The notes below the pieces were generated by a model. That model did no database searches. It was not told the origin of the DNA and was given only the letters and a program-made list of their open reading frames with translations. The position numbers and the translations under genes were made by a program. 64,000 nt of DNA from Trileptium ribeirensis (lineage: Eukaryota > Nematoda > Enoplea > Enoplida > Thoracostomopsidae), in the NCBI GenBank assembly GCA_030248225.1, contig JASANE010021084.1:62001-126000 (forward strand), read 5' to 3'. Below, one piece after another: positions 1 through 11,890 of the stretch. Every line of letters starts with the position of its first letter. Position 1 is the first letter of the stretch.

Positions 1-959
1 ATATATCATAAAATACACAACGCAGCTTAATATTTCAGCTTATTTCTGATTAAAGTTGGACAATCATCGTTCGGAATCATAGAAGCAAATCTCGGAATGG
101 CAGCATAATTTTATAGATGATACCTAAAAAATTTTCACATATATCCATCTTGCATATGAAAACAGCTATTAGGCCCCAAAAATAGTATTGACCCTCTAAC
201 GGTAAGGACGTATTTGCGCCGATGTTCTGAACTGAGCCAGTCAAACTATAATATATAATCCGTACCAATAATATGCCAATTTCTCGGACTGAAACATTGT
301 TTAACTATTAATATTAATCCTTATCGTTACAACATCAAAACATTACATTTGTTGATCAATCACAAAATGGCAATGGATAAGTAAATAACTTATACAAGAT
401 TGAATATGTCTTTTGTCAAAATCTCAATTATTTCCAAAAACGGTACTACGCAAATTCTGCATAAAAGAATGATTATTTTCAAATTAGATTTCGTGATGAT
501 TCGAGCGATGATTAGATTTTTGTGAATTTCTCTATCGTTCTGGCTTGGGTTGTGCGCGTGTGCTTGAGGCTGCTTGCTGGCACTGGTGGTGAGTAAATCA
601 AGATTCGTTAATGTCCATATGCAGTATTGGTTTTGCTATTGAGTTTTGGTGTAGAGAACAAAGACACAATAGATATTTGTGTTAAAATAATTCCTCTAAA
701 CTGGCCAGTTGTGACATAAAATGCGGCTTTTACAAGAAATCCTTACACACATAAATTAAATTACAGAAATAAAAGTGTACTTAAACATTACGGTATGCGT
801 TGTTCATTGTTGGAAACGGAAAATTTCAGACTGATATTCGCATAAACGTCATAACTAAATTTGAGAAATTACGAAAACTGAAGTGCTAAAAATGTATATA
901 AACTTATGTTGGCAACACGGTTTAGCAATATAATAGAGATGTAGTTGTTCAAATTGAAA
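1..959. other. AT-rich intergenic DNA, nothing recognised
   Basis: All six frames are broken by frequent stops and the short open frames have no recognisable domain. I see no repeat array, RNA gene or element end here. Confidence 0.6.
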
Positions 960-1345
960 CTGCCAAAGATCCATGGTTTCAAGCCTGTAGCAGTCGTTAG
1001 CGGAGCGAGTATATGCTTAACTGTGTAACTACTCAAGAACTGTTCTTACTTACCACGTACTAGTCATTAGCAGAGAGTGTTTATGGTTAGCCGTGATACT
1101 ATTCAAGATGCGTGCTTCCTGGCCTGTAACAGTCGTTAACGGAACGAGTTTATGCTTAGTCATAAAACTACACAAGGTACATGCTTCCTTACCCAATAAC
1201 AGTCGTGATTGGAACAAGTTTATGCTTAGCCATGAAACTACACAAGGTCCGTTCTTTCTAAGCTGTAACAGTCGTTAGCAGAGCGAGTGTATGCCTAACT
1301 GTAAGACAACTCAATATAAAGCTTCTTTATCCACAACGAGTGTAT
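960..1345 (+). repeat. 70-bp tandem repeat, about five diverged units
   Basis: The phrase CAGTCGTTAG or a close variant recurs near 991, 1061, 1131, 1201 and 1270, a steady period of about 70 bp. Each unit continues with a GAGTxTATGCTTA-like stretch and ACTACxCAAG. The units differ by perhaps a quarter of their bases, so the array is old. A 61-codon open frame inside it (1093-1278) is explained by the repeat and is not called as a gene. Confidence 0.85.
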
Positions 1346-2000
1346 GTTTAACCGTTAAAGTTTGATGAATCAGATTATTGCGATGATAATACACTGTTTT
1401 GTTTCACTATTTTCTATCATAAATGAGCTAAGTCATTGATCGCACATACCAACAATTGTACTAATTTTGACGTGTAATTTCACGATTTATGGTTTATAAT
1501 CTAAATATCAACATCACCAATTTTTTTGCGAGAAATTTCTGTTAATAAAGTATTTAACTTTGCAAATTTCGTTTCTGCCTTTATAAAATGGAAATGGATT
1601 GCGAAATATAGTTTTATTTTTTATTTATGTAGATTGTGGTTTTAGATTTAGGCACAGGCTCTAAGCGACGGTAGGGTAACTTGATGAGCTGAAATATAGA
1701 TATTTCCATAATTGAATTATATGTCAAGCAACCAAAAACTAGGTCTACTTATATCCTCTTACAAAACGAAATTGGGTAACTCAAAATAGAACTAGGATCG
1801 AATTGTGGTAATGGCACAAGATACATATTGTAATCAAAATAATCCTACAGCTAAATATTCAATGAATATTGGTAGTGTACTTTGAATATTTTGTTTTTTT
1901 CTTATTTTATTCAACGTCACAAAACTAAAAAAGAAATATCATCTAAACCACTAAAAATTCAAAATATTACACAATAATAAGAAAATCTAAATAAAACAAA
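1346..2000. other. AT-rich intergenic DNA
   Basis: No coding signal. The part from about 1870 to 2000, read on the minus strand, lies just past the stop of the LINE remnant at 2001-2385. It contains AATAAAATAAG-like sequence, so it may be that element's 3' untranslated tail. Confidence 0.4.
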
Positions 2001-2385
2001 TTATCCAAAACTTAACAATACTAGAAGGGATTGGAAGATACCAAAACTGACAAATGATGCCCACTCCTTCCAGTAATCCTGAATAATCAATAAAACACAG
2101 TGTTTAAACCAGTTTAAAGTATTAATTTCAACAAAATTAGTCGGTAAACTATTCCAAATTGTATTCAAGATGATTTGTAAGAAAATTTTTATGTAATGCA
2201 GTACAAGAGTGGAGTACGAAATGCTTATATCTATTATTCCGAACGTAAAGAGGTGTAGGACGTGTTGGCTTTGCGTCCGGTCCGATACGATACAGATAAA
2301 CTGCTTTGTCTATCGTATACCACATGTATGTATATGTGTTTTTCCGCACGTCAATGCGATTATGATACAATAAAAGTGAGGACAA
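2001..2385 (-). pseudogene. 3' end of a non-LTR retrotransposon (LINE) reverse-transcriptase ORF, frameshifted
   Basis: Read on the minus strand, the segment around 2160-2145 encodes IWNSLPTNFVEINTLNWFK, the WNSLP...V..A....FK signature that closes the reverse-transcriptase ORF of CR1/jockey/RTE-type LINEs. The frame runs to a stop at 2001. The upstream 78-codon frame (2385-2149), with RNNRYKHF, fits the preceding part of such proteins but lies in a different frame, so a frameshift separates the two halves near 2160-2170. The endonuclease and polymerase core are missing, as expected for a 5'-truncated copy. A second LINE end of a different family follows at 2440-3150 in the same orientation. 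Family assignment beyond LINE is inference. Confidence 0.6.
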
Positions 2386-2439
2386 ATGTAGCTTTTATGG
2401 GAGGACGTGCAATCCGTGTTGTGCGGTTCCCCATATAAC

Positions 2440-3150
2440 AAATCTAAGCCTTAGCTATAGCATAAGCTAAGCTAAGCTCTCTCTATATGAGCCATATACA
2501 AAGCCTAAGCCTATATCGTTGAGGACGGTGCTGCTGCACAATGAACTCGTCCCTTTTTGTAGCGATATAACGTCCTGCCACTAATCACCTTTGAAATCAC
2601 CTTTGACCCGGATAGCAAATGGTCGACCGAAGGACGTCCAATTACCACCCGAGAAGAAAACCGCGGTAAGAAATCGCGGTTGATGCGCCGTATTGAAAAT
2701 AGCAAATTGACATTGAAATGCGAAAAGTCGGGATCCTATAACAACACAACGACGACGCAGGCTACAGCTGTGGAAGGCACCCCAAGCGTGGAGACGCGAC
2801 TTAAACACCGCGACCGTTGGAGCCCCCACTACCGAAGCCGGAAGACTATTCCATCTATTTATTACCCGGTATGCGAAAGAAAAACGAGCACAGTCGAGAT
2901 TAGGATAAATCTTCGGACGAAGCTTGTACACATGCCCTCGTAGTCTATTATCCACATCGAATTGAAAATATGTTGTTATTGGTAAGTCGACATTGCCGTG
3001 GATTGACCTATACAGCAGGATTAAGTCTGCGCGATATCGACGAGTCGACAATGTTTGTGGCCTAGTATTCGCAAACGCTGCTCATATTGCACGTTACTTA
3101 TGCCCGGGACAAACTTGGTGGAACTAATGGTGAAATAAGCCATTTTGAGC
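2440..3150 (-). pseudogene. 3' end of a second LINE reverse-transcriptase ORF with its tail
   Basis: Read on the minus strand, the main frame (3051-2581, 156 codons) contains RRYRADLILLYRSIHG, then NRLRGH and RVINRWNSLPASVV, the conserved C-terminal block of many invertebrate LINE ORF2 proteins. Upstream, in a shifted frame at about 3115-3062, lie TKFVPGISN and YEQRLRILG, matching the usual block just before it, so a frameshift lies near 3060-3065. After the stop at 2581 the tail (to about 2440) holds TAAGC-type short repeats. It resembles 43,125-43,240, where no ORF part is present. This copy lacks the polymerase core and is inactive. Confidence 0.8.
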
Positions 3151-3159
3151 ATGGTTCGT

Positions 3160-3905
3160 CCAAACGAATCGTGCAGAACGTAATATGAACTAGCACAAAG
3201 GAATTACGTACAATTTGCAAAAACACATAAGCGAACAGAAATCAACATATTTATTGAAGAATAGATGCCGAGGCACCCGGTATCGATTTTGAGTCTGAGA
3301 AAGGCAACATGTAATAAAATACTTCGGGGGTAACCTAGGATAAAAGACGGGTGGTGGACGGGAAATTTAATAAAATAAAGGTAAAAGGTACAAGGTAAAA
3401 CATTATCCTTTAAGGTAATATATTACCCCCTAAGGTCGGATCCCTGGTCTGAAGCTACGCACAGTTCTCCCAACCATAGCATGCTTGGGCAAATTGACAA
3501 AAATTGGGCAAGATTTGGGTGAAACTGAAATTCTGCGTTTGTTTTCGGGGGAGGTGCAGTGTGAATTGCGTGTCACTAGCTCAATTTTGAGAGCGAGGGG
3601 TGGGGGTGCACGTGCGCACTGGTCCAGGGTCTTTGAATGAAGTGATTGATTATTAATTTATTGATATGCAACATAAACAACTCAAACATAAGAATCAGGT
3701 TGATTATTCAGTTACGTCGCCTGTATTCTATGTCAGGGATGAAAGGTGTGTCGGTGGGGCATTGATCGTGGGTCGCGTGTGTCGCTTTGTAGTGTGGGTC
3801 ACCATGGGTCATGGGTCCGGCATAGTGGGTCGTGGGACACATTCTCATTCACTCAGACGAAATTACACTCAACATTTGAAACGAACTGCAATATTTTAAC
3901 TAAAC
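3160..3905. other. Intergenic DNA with GGGTCA-type degenerate repeats
   Basis: No coding domain is visible. Around 3740-3850 the trinucleotide-rich phrase TGGGTC recurs several times; a similar run occurs at 5095-5190. The short open frames here are explained by these repeats. Confidence 0.4.
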
Positions 3906-3977
3906 TTAAAATTGAGCTCAATTTTAACTGTATTTTGCTCACAAAGTTAAAGTTGTGAGCAAAATACAGTTAAAATT
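3906..3977. repeat. Perfect 25-bp-stem hairpin with overlapping 22-bp palindrome
   Basis: Positions 3920-3944 are the exact reverse complement of 3953-3977, separated by an 8-base loop (AGTTAAAG). The left arm overlaps a second perfect palindrome at 3906-3927 centred on GAGCTC. No mismatch is present in either stem although the flanks look neutral and degenerate, so the structure is either recent or maintained. It could be a palindromic element end, a hairpin RNA precursor, or a chance recent inverted duplication. Confidence 0.9.
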
Positions 3978-6900
3978 TGCAAGTTTTTGAAAGAAGAACC
4001 GTTTATTTCTTAGTGGCGAAATAGACGGAAAGTTTGGAAAATTATAATGCACAACATTCAATAGAAATTACAGTTTCATGTGTTTTTCATGTACTAGGCA
4101 CGCAGAACCTCCACACTGAATACATACCGTACAAGCGCAACCGTTTTAATCATATACAACACACTGGAAAACCTATCGACCCGTTCTATCTTCTAAACAC
4201 AACTCACTTGAAAAACCAAACAAAATTTGACATCTTAAACATTTGGTATCTTTTAAATTTTGTTGCCTTATGATGAAAGGATTCTGACTAGTGGTGTCCA
4301 TTTTTCGAACCGATGTTTCTATCGACTCCAAATCGTTGCAGTTACTGGCCGAGCGCAAACACAAAGTTTAATCCATTTCCGACATGCAATTCGAATATAT
4401 TACGCACCGAACAAAAATGCGAAAATCATCAATGTAGTGATGAGTTATGAGTGACACAGACAGACATTGGAGCGACCAGCAAATATACAACAATGATTTA
4501 GCAAATTTAACGTATGCCCAACAGGGTTCGAATGATATATAAAATTATACATTTTGGGAAGAAAATTTTGTTTCATATTTTCGGTACCGTGGTGTACACT
4601 GATAACGCCAAACATCGAAAAGTATATGTCATAAATGAGCATTTTCGGATCCGTCCTTCGGTTTGACTTCAGTGGAGCCAAAATTATCGCGGTATCTTCA
4701 AAATTGATCAATTTCCGGCATGTTGGAGTATAACAGAAAAGATCCGCTATGCGTTATATTGTAAATTGCAAAAATTTGAACAAATTTAATCCATGTTTAA
4801 AGGCAAACTGAAAAGCTGTGTTGTATCGTTTAATACAGTATGATGTTACTTAGTCATTAATAAAATGAAATCATAGACTTTTCGAGCGTTCAATCCATGC
4901 ATTCATTAGGATGTTTGGAAATTGGAAAGTAACAAGTATTTTTCACGAATTTTTCAGAGTGCTCCTGACAATTTTCTTGTTGTGATAATATAAACAAGAC
5001 TGAAGCACTTTGACGGCCCTCAAGTTAACAAATCAATTTTGTGCGAGTAATAGCATTGATATTTTATCGGTAAGTCACTGGTTGGTTACTATTTTACATG
5101 GGTCATCGGTGGGTCTGTCAAATATTGTTTGTCCAGATCCATATGGGTCACTGTGGGTAGTGGATTACTGCTCGTTCACCCATCATTATTCTTGTTATAT
5201 GGTTCTATGTTATGTGTATCTTCATTAATATAACGGTCAAACACAACATGATTATCTGATTTACACAATTTATTCATTATTATTGTTAATTGGCTTATTA
5301 TATAATTTTTATATTCACCTAAAATGGCTTTGAAAGACGATCGAAAAACTATATCTTATTAGTGAGAGAGTTATTTCCTATTGTAAATGTATATAAATGA
5401 TAATGTTGCATGTCCAAAGCTATACAGCAGTGGCAATCATGCTTTCCGTGGCAGTACAAATTTTAAAGCATTGTATGTGCTGTAACTTTGAACTTACAAT
5501 AACTATATACGTTGCTAAAAATTAAGGCAGAATCAGTCGCCTGAAAGTATGTAAAATAGTCTTGACCTGCTTTTCCCTTCATCTGCATGCTCATAACATT
5601 TTTTGAAGTTGGAGCATATGGTACCTTAAGGCATATATCGCAAACAAAAATACACGACATTTGTTATTGAATAGGTGAAGGAATAAAATGCGTAGGAAGT
5701 GTGATTAATAATACAACTATGCCGGGTTGTGCTAACAAGTATTAGTATCGTATTCTAAAATATATATTTCCTGAACTCTGCATCACTTGCCCATAGCTAT
5801 AAACATCTATAAAAGTAGTGCCGATAATAATCTGTAACGATAATAATGATTAAATATTCGTAAATTATTATATTTCTAGGTAAATTTTAACAGTAGACTA
5901 AAGAAAACAGGTCTATTTCGTTACCTTAGAGCAACTGAAGGTAAAATATTTGGCGATGGATTTGAAAAACAACAGAACATGTGAATTTGTCTTAATTCAT
6001 TTTATCCTGATTGTAAAATATAGCTTTTACTACTTACCTGTGAATCATAATCAAACTGAACTTCGTAATGCTACATGTTAAAAATCAGCTTACTGTATGG
6101 AAATTAGGGCGGTAGTTTTCCGCCTTAGTGTTCGTGTAAAGCTTACATTGACAACTGGACCAGATTCATTGATTCATTTAACTCAGCCGAGTTATCCGTC
6201 AACCAGTACTAGAAAAACTTTGCCAAAAGTTACACCCATTTTATCGTTTCAAATAATAATACCATAATTGGTGATGAAAAATATTCAAGATAGCGTGTAC
6301 ATTTTGTTATATATGTTTATATGTCAATAATTACTGCCCAACCATTTATTGGTATTTTCAAAGCGTAAATACCAAAGGAAAAAATGTCAAACATACAGCT
6401 GCAACCAAACTGTTATTAGATCCTGCGATAAAATCGAGTCAGGTACATATTCGTTTCCGATTCTTAAATTTCTGACATTAATCACCACCGTTTAAACAGG
6501 TTGTTCATAAGTTCTACAGTTAGCACTTTCGATATTTATTATTATGTAAATATGGCCTCTGTAATAGCATGACATGACATATATCCGGTTTGAGTGTATC
6601 AGAAAGATGTTAAGCAGCAATACTTCTACTATGTATACGGTCCCATTGAAAAAGACTAGCAAACGGAAGGGTATAGATTTGTTGATTGCGACAACACGAA
6701 GCTTTAAATGAACTTTGAAAATCATTATAATCGAGCACTGAAAATGCTTCACTATACTCAGGAATTTTTTCTCTGCCATTTCTTGAGATCATTACTTTTT
6801 AAGACATCACCCTGCACAAATATGAAATGATTCTTTAAGACAAGTGACAGAAAACATTTTTGTCAATACTGTGTTATAAGCATATAGTTTATTATTAATA

Positions 6901-7124
6901 GTGCACGTAAAATTCTAGTGTTCTTGCATCCCTAACTACCGTTGAGCCTTCAGTGCACTAAATTATAGGAAAATGCTCATTTGTGCACTAAACTCACAGC
7001 GTTTGTACAAAACAAGGCTAAACGATTGTATTATTTTCCCGCAGTCCGCTAGTTGTGCTTTTGGCTCGTCTAAGGCTGAGACGTCGACGGTCCAAACGAG
7101 TTTTGTCTTGTCTGAATTATATCT
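3978..7124. other. AT-rich intergenic DNA, no gene recognised
   Basis: Open frames are at most about 95 codons, have no recognisable motifs and are consistent with chance. I see no tRNA-like cloverleaf, no strong repeat array and no element termini apart from scattered GGGTCA-like motifs near 5095-5190. Confidence 0.55.
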
Positions 7125-7495
7125 TTTTATTGTTAATAGAATGTTGTTAGTTATATTTCTAATTAATAGAATGTTGTCAGTTTTATTTCTAATTAATAGA
7201 ATGTTGTTAGTTTTATTTCTAATTAATAGAATGTTGTTAGTTTTATTTCTAATTAATAGAATGTTGTTAGTTTTATTTCTAATTAATAGAATTTTGTTAG
7301 TTTTATTTCTAATTAATAGAATGTTGTTAGTTTTATTTCTAATTAATAAAATTTTGTTAGTTTTATTTCTAATTAATAGAATGTTGTTAGTTTTATTTCT
7401 AATTAATAGAATTTTGTTAGTTTTATTTCTAATTAATAGAATGTTGTTAGTTTTATTTCTAATTAGTAGAATGATGCTAGTTTTATTTCCAGTAA
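7125..7495 (+). repeat. 30-bp minisatellite, about 12 highly similar units
   Basis: From about 7129 to 7490 the unit AATTAATAGAATGTTGTTAG plus TTTTATTTCT repeats every 30 bp with only one or two substitutions per unit. Because 30 is a multiple of three the array stays open in all phases that lack a stop. One frame gives a 10-residue hydrophobic repeat (RMLLVLFLIN) inside a 177-codon frame (6973-7506). I read this as a by-product of the repeat rather than a gene. The homogeneity contrasts with the other, diverged arrays and indicates recent expansion. Confidence 0.92.
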
Positions 7496-7506
7496 AAGAT
7501 ATCTAA

Positions 7507-10500
7507 TTTTTGTTTTGCTTTGTGCTTTAAGTTTTTTCTTCTTTTTTCCAAGCATCATTAAAGTTCAATTTTCACGGCTGTTGGTAATTTGCCGACCAAG
7601 GCGCTTATTTTATAAACAACCCACGCAAATATCACAACTGTTATAGTTGGAAAACGGTAATATCCTGCTCACATAACATAAGACGTGACTCGTATTTAAC
7701 ATTTTGAACTCCGCAACTCATAAAAAGGGTGCTGCTTGACAGTTCAGGCTAATTTATAAATTTTGAGATATATGTTACAAGATATATAAAAACTTGATAG
7801 CATATATGTAAGGTATAAAATATATAGTTATATAAAGTAAACCAAACTGTACATGTTACACATATATTTATATTTTGAATACATATTTATATATGACACT
7901 TAAAAGTATCAAATTTATATAAAATATTTAATATGATATATTTAATAATACCGTATTGTTATATATAATATATACTTGTCTAATACGACATAAGTGACAA
8001 GTGTAAAAAACGTAAGCAAAACGTGTTACAGATATTAATTATAATGTCGAATTCAGGCACAGTAATTACAGCTATCTCAATACTAATCTGTTTATATACA
8101 TAAGATGACGACAAATAAATCGACTGATAGATGATTTCAGCATGGAGTACTTTATATATTTTAGTCATCGATACGCCGTATGGCTTTGATTGACATTTAA
8201 AGATAAAATCATGGTGTTTGTGTATATGCAGTTGGTTATTCTCTAAGTCAACCTTATATGACAATTCTGATAAAGGAACAAAATATTCGTTTACACGTTA
8301 ATAGGTATGCAGAAAGTATTATTTATAGATATACACAAAGTATTATAGTACAGTTGCTCGTAGAGCTTTTAAGAGCAAAGTCGAGGTAGTTTCTTTCTTA
8401 CTGGCAGGTGGGTGACTACTGTACTACATTTCCGTTGTTATAATTAATATGTTTGTAGTTTTATAAACAAACTTTCAAATGCCAGCTATTTCAGTTATAA
8501 CCCAGAATATAGACAAGCTTAGCTCAGCTTTAACAGATGTGTCATAACCTCAGTTCCGCTATTCACACATCGTGGGAGTCTAGGAGGTAAATTCTCACCT
8601 CAGAATGCAGAACAATCTTAACTCATTACTGATAGAGCATTGGCAAGATTCAAAACTTGTAAGTGGTCTTTGCTGGTAAAAAATATGGTGATAATCTAAG
8701 TAAATTTTACAGAACCTTGGATGTTCGGTGAACAGAATTTGTGTTGCGTGTTATAGGCATTACGTGGTCAAATGGTCGTTACGTGGGCTTCATGTACGCA
8801 GCCACATTTATTCCATACAGACTAAGTTAAATAAAGTTAAGTGAATAAAACTTTGCGGTTTGTAATGTATAAAAAGCAAAAGTTTGCCAGTGTTCTGTAT
8901 ATACATTACCAAATCACTTCATCTCAATATTTCTGGTTACTGATTAACCAGGCTCGACCCTGCCGTATATACAACATGCTGTAATGCCTTTGCATTGTCT
9001 TAAAAATATTTTAAATCTGCTAAGAAAAACAATAAGCCAGCTAGGTATATCTTCATGTGCAATATTTTACATATTTATGGTTCCATTTGCTGTTTCTCCA
9101 TTTTTGTCATGTGCTCTGAAGAACGAACTCACGTCATAAATATGCGTGTATTGTGTGTATGTTGACATGCATTTTTGCAACATACTTTTGTTGAGAAATT
9201 AAAGCTTTTTAACTGAAAAATAATAGCTGATAAGAAGGTTTGTTGATCTATACAAACATCCTTATATCATTTAGATTTTAAAAGCGTATTTAAAGTTCCG
9301 TTGTAGCAACAAGGACCCGTCAATTATGCACAAATCAACTTGTATACAAGATCTATAAGCTAAAATTTTGTATATGTATGTATATACAGAGGTGCACTAG
9401 CTAGCTGCCATATGTGTTTACTGTCTGACAATTGAGTAACAGTTTTCTATAGTATAATGTATAATTATACAAGTTTATATGTGCCGTACAAGCCGAGGAT
9501 ACACGAGCTCTGGGTCTAATCAAGAGTTATTAAAATCTCGGTTTTTGACACTTCACGTGCAGGTTTCACTTTCTTTTACCTTTAACCAAATATATTGCTT
9601 AAATAAAACATATTTAATATTATATCACTAGGTATTAGGAAAATTTCCAAGAGCTTTTACAATATCATATTTAACACTTCAAATACAGATCTGACTTTCG
9701 TTTATTTTTAATCAAATATTTGCAGAAATAAAACATTTGTGACATGTAATCCAAATATTGCAAATGAATAAATGCACCTTAGATGTTGTTTACATAAATT
9801 TCTGGCACGATGCGATATGTATGTATGTTGTTGCTTACAACACTATCCTATCCAAACAACTCAAAATCCGTACTAATATTTTTGAGGTGCATAATCCTGC
9901 AGCGTAAGATATGGGTAGTTGGGCAACGAGACCATGGAGATATGAGCTTCGCCCGAGATTGCTACAAATTTTCTATCATTAGATAAACAGTAGAAACTGT
10001 TTCCTGATGCGTATCTCTAAAGAATCCACGCAAGGGAAGAATGCTGATTTAAAACGTTCTAAGTTTGTAGCCATGTAGCACAATACTAATCGCAAATTAT
10101 GTATACAACCAAATGCTGGTGAATTTCGTTAATAATAAAGATATGCCGTAAAAATGACCATTAATTATATATGTCAATATATTTCGCTAATGCTTTAGGT
10201 AGAAAACCGATAATAGTTGTAAACACGGGGCTGCGACGTAATTTTATGCGTTTGTAAACCTGTACAGCAGTTGGATTTACTAAAATGCAGTTTCAATTTG
10301 ATCATATCATATTTTATGAATCCAACCATTGAAGCCTGCGTATAAAGTATAACATCGCCAAGAATTTATATCGGACATTTGCCACTGCACTGAACCATGA
10401 ATCGAGATGTGTTTTACAATACATCTGGACAAAAATAATTTAAATTCGCAATTTTACCACTGTCTGTCAATTATTTTTTGATTAATTTCCACGATGAGTT

Positions 10501-11780
10501 AAGTGCAAGTATATACATATTACGAGCTGCGGAAATTGTACAGGACTTCTTCTAGATATTTAGTATCTGCAAAAGCCGCCTGTACACCAGTGTTCAGGCA
10601 ACTGTTTAAACCGAAATCGACGTCTGAATTGTATCATTGCCTTCCTGGCTCAACCAGATTTTATATTGAATACATGTTTTGGAATAAGCCAAGCCACTGT
10701 GTAATCCTTGTTTATAACACAACAGGCGGTCCATTTTTCAAATACGCAACGCTTTCTTTTTGTAATAGCTTTGTGCAAATTGGTTACATGACTGTAATCA
10801 TTTTGAAATGATAACAATCGAGCGAACCAGGCGCAGTGATCCAGAAAGATAAATGGCGGGCGTCGCAAACCGCTATTGTAGTTCAATTATGTTCGTTGAT
10901 GATAGTTATAAACATTAGCGTTTTAATTTCTACGCCATTCAGCAGTGACAGTATACGATTATTCTACTATGTATGTAACCACAGATGTTGTATTTATTTG
11001 AAAAGAATATTTTTATACTTTGAAGCAGGGCAGAAATCGAAATTGCGTTAATTTCCGTAATTTGCAGTAAACTGAAGGTTGTTTAAATTCGAATGTTTTT
11101 GAAGACAATACTATAAACTTCTAGAAATTTTTCTTACAAATACACCAAAATCACGCTGTACTTGGTATTCTGACAAAGTTTATATCGCTGCAGCTACACG
11201 GAAAGCTGCGAACAAAATCTGTTAGACGGGTATCATGCGCAATCTATCTCATGAAGGTTTCATAATGTGAAAGTTTTGTTCACCCACAGTCATTGCAACA
11301 CTCTCAATGATATAGTATGATATACGCCATCACCAATTCTAAAATTATTTTATATCGTACTTTCTTTAGGCACCATCACGTTTTTCGTATGTCTGAGACG
11401 CGTTGAAATTATATAAGCCACTAAGAAAGTGCGAAATAATTTTGAAAATATGTTATGCCACTTCATGTGAGAATATAAAAACATCTATCCATGCTAAATT
11501 TTGCTGTTTCGGACGCGATCATAGCCACAGTATGTACCAATTTTCAAATGCTTTCATAACGATTATGTTGATAGTTCTCATAATACACAGTATATATATT
11601 TCAATGTACTGTACACCATATTACGCGGCGTGAGTTTGCACTATACCTATACAATGAGATCAAGAGTTAAGATAAACCGTTGATGCACTATATGACATTC
11701 ACGCCACACTACGTTATATCCCTTGTTAGGTGACGCAGTCCATTTTCACTTTATTTGTCCCAAAATTTCCGGGTTCTTTT
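7507..11780. other. AT-rich intergenic DNA with a low-complexity TA-rich block
   Basis: Positions about 7755-7980 are dominated by ATATATTTA-type sequence with little complexity. The rest has short open frames only (longest about 102 codons at 10,503-10,811, no recognisable motifs). I see no element ends, RNA genes or conserved domains. Confidence 0.55.
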
Positions 11781-11890
11781 CCATTATCCCCAGCCCTAAT
11801 TTATTCAATTTTGAAGATACAGCGCTGATTTCGGTCCATTATCCCCAGCCCTAATTTATTCAATTTTGAAGATACAGCGCTGATTTTGGT
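11781..11890 (+). repeat. 55-bp tandem duplication inside a dispersed repeat
   Basis: Two nearly identical 55-bp units (11,781-11,835 and 11,836-11,890) start with CCATTATCCCCAGCCCTAAT. Together with the following bases up to about 11,935 (GATGAGGTGGTTCAGAAAATG) they match, in inverted orientation, positions about 43,445-43,545 inside the hAT-like element near 43 kb. This is therefore a fragment of the same interspersed family that later gained a local duplication. Confidence 0.85.

Noticed and set aside
6973..7506. A 177-codon hydrophobic-repeat protein
   Set aside because: Produced by a 30-bp minisatellite whose unit is a multiple of three; no flanking gene structure.
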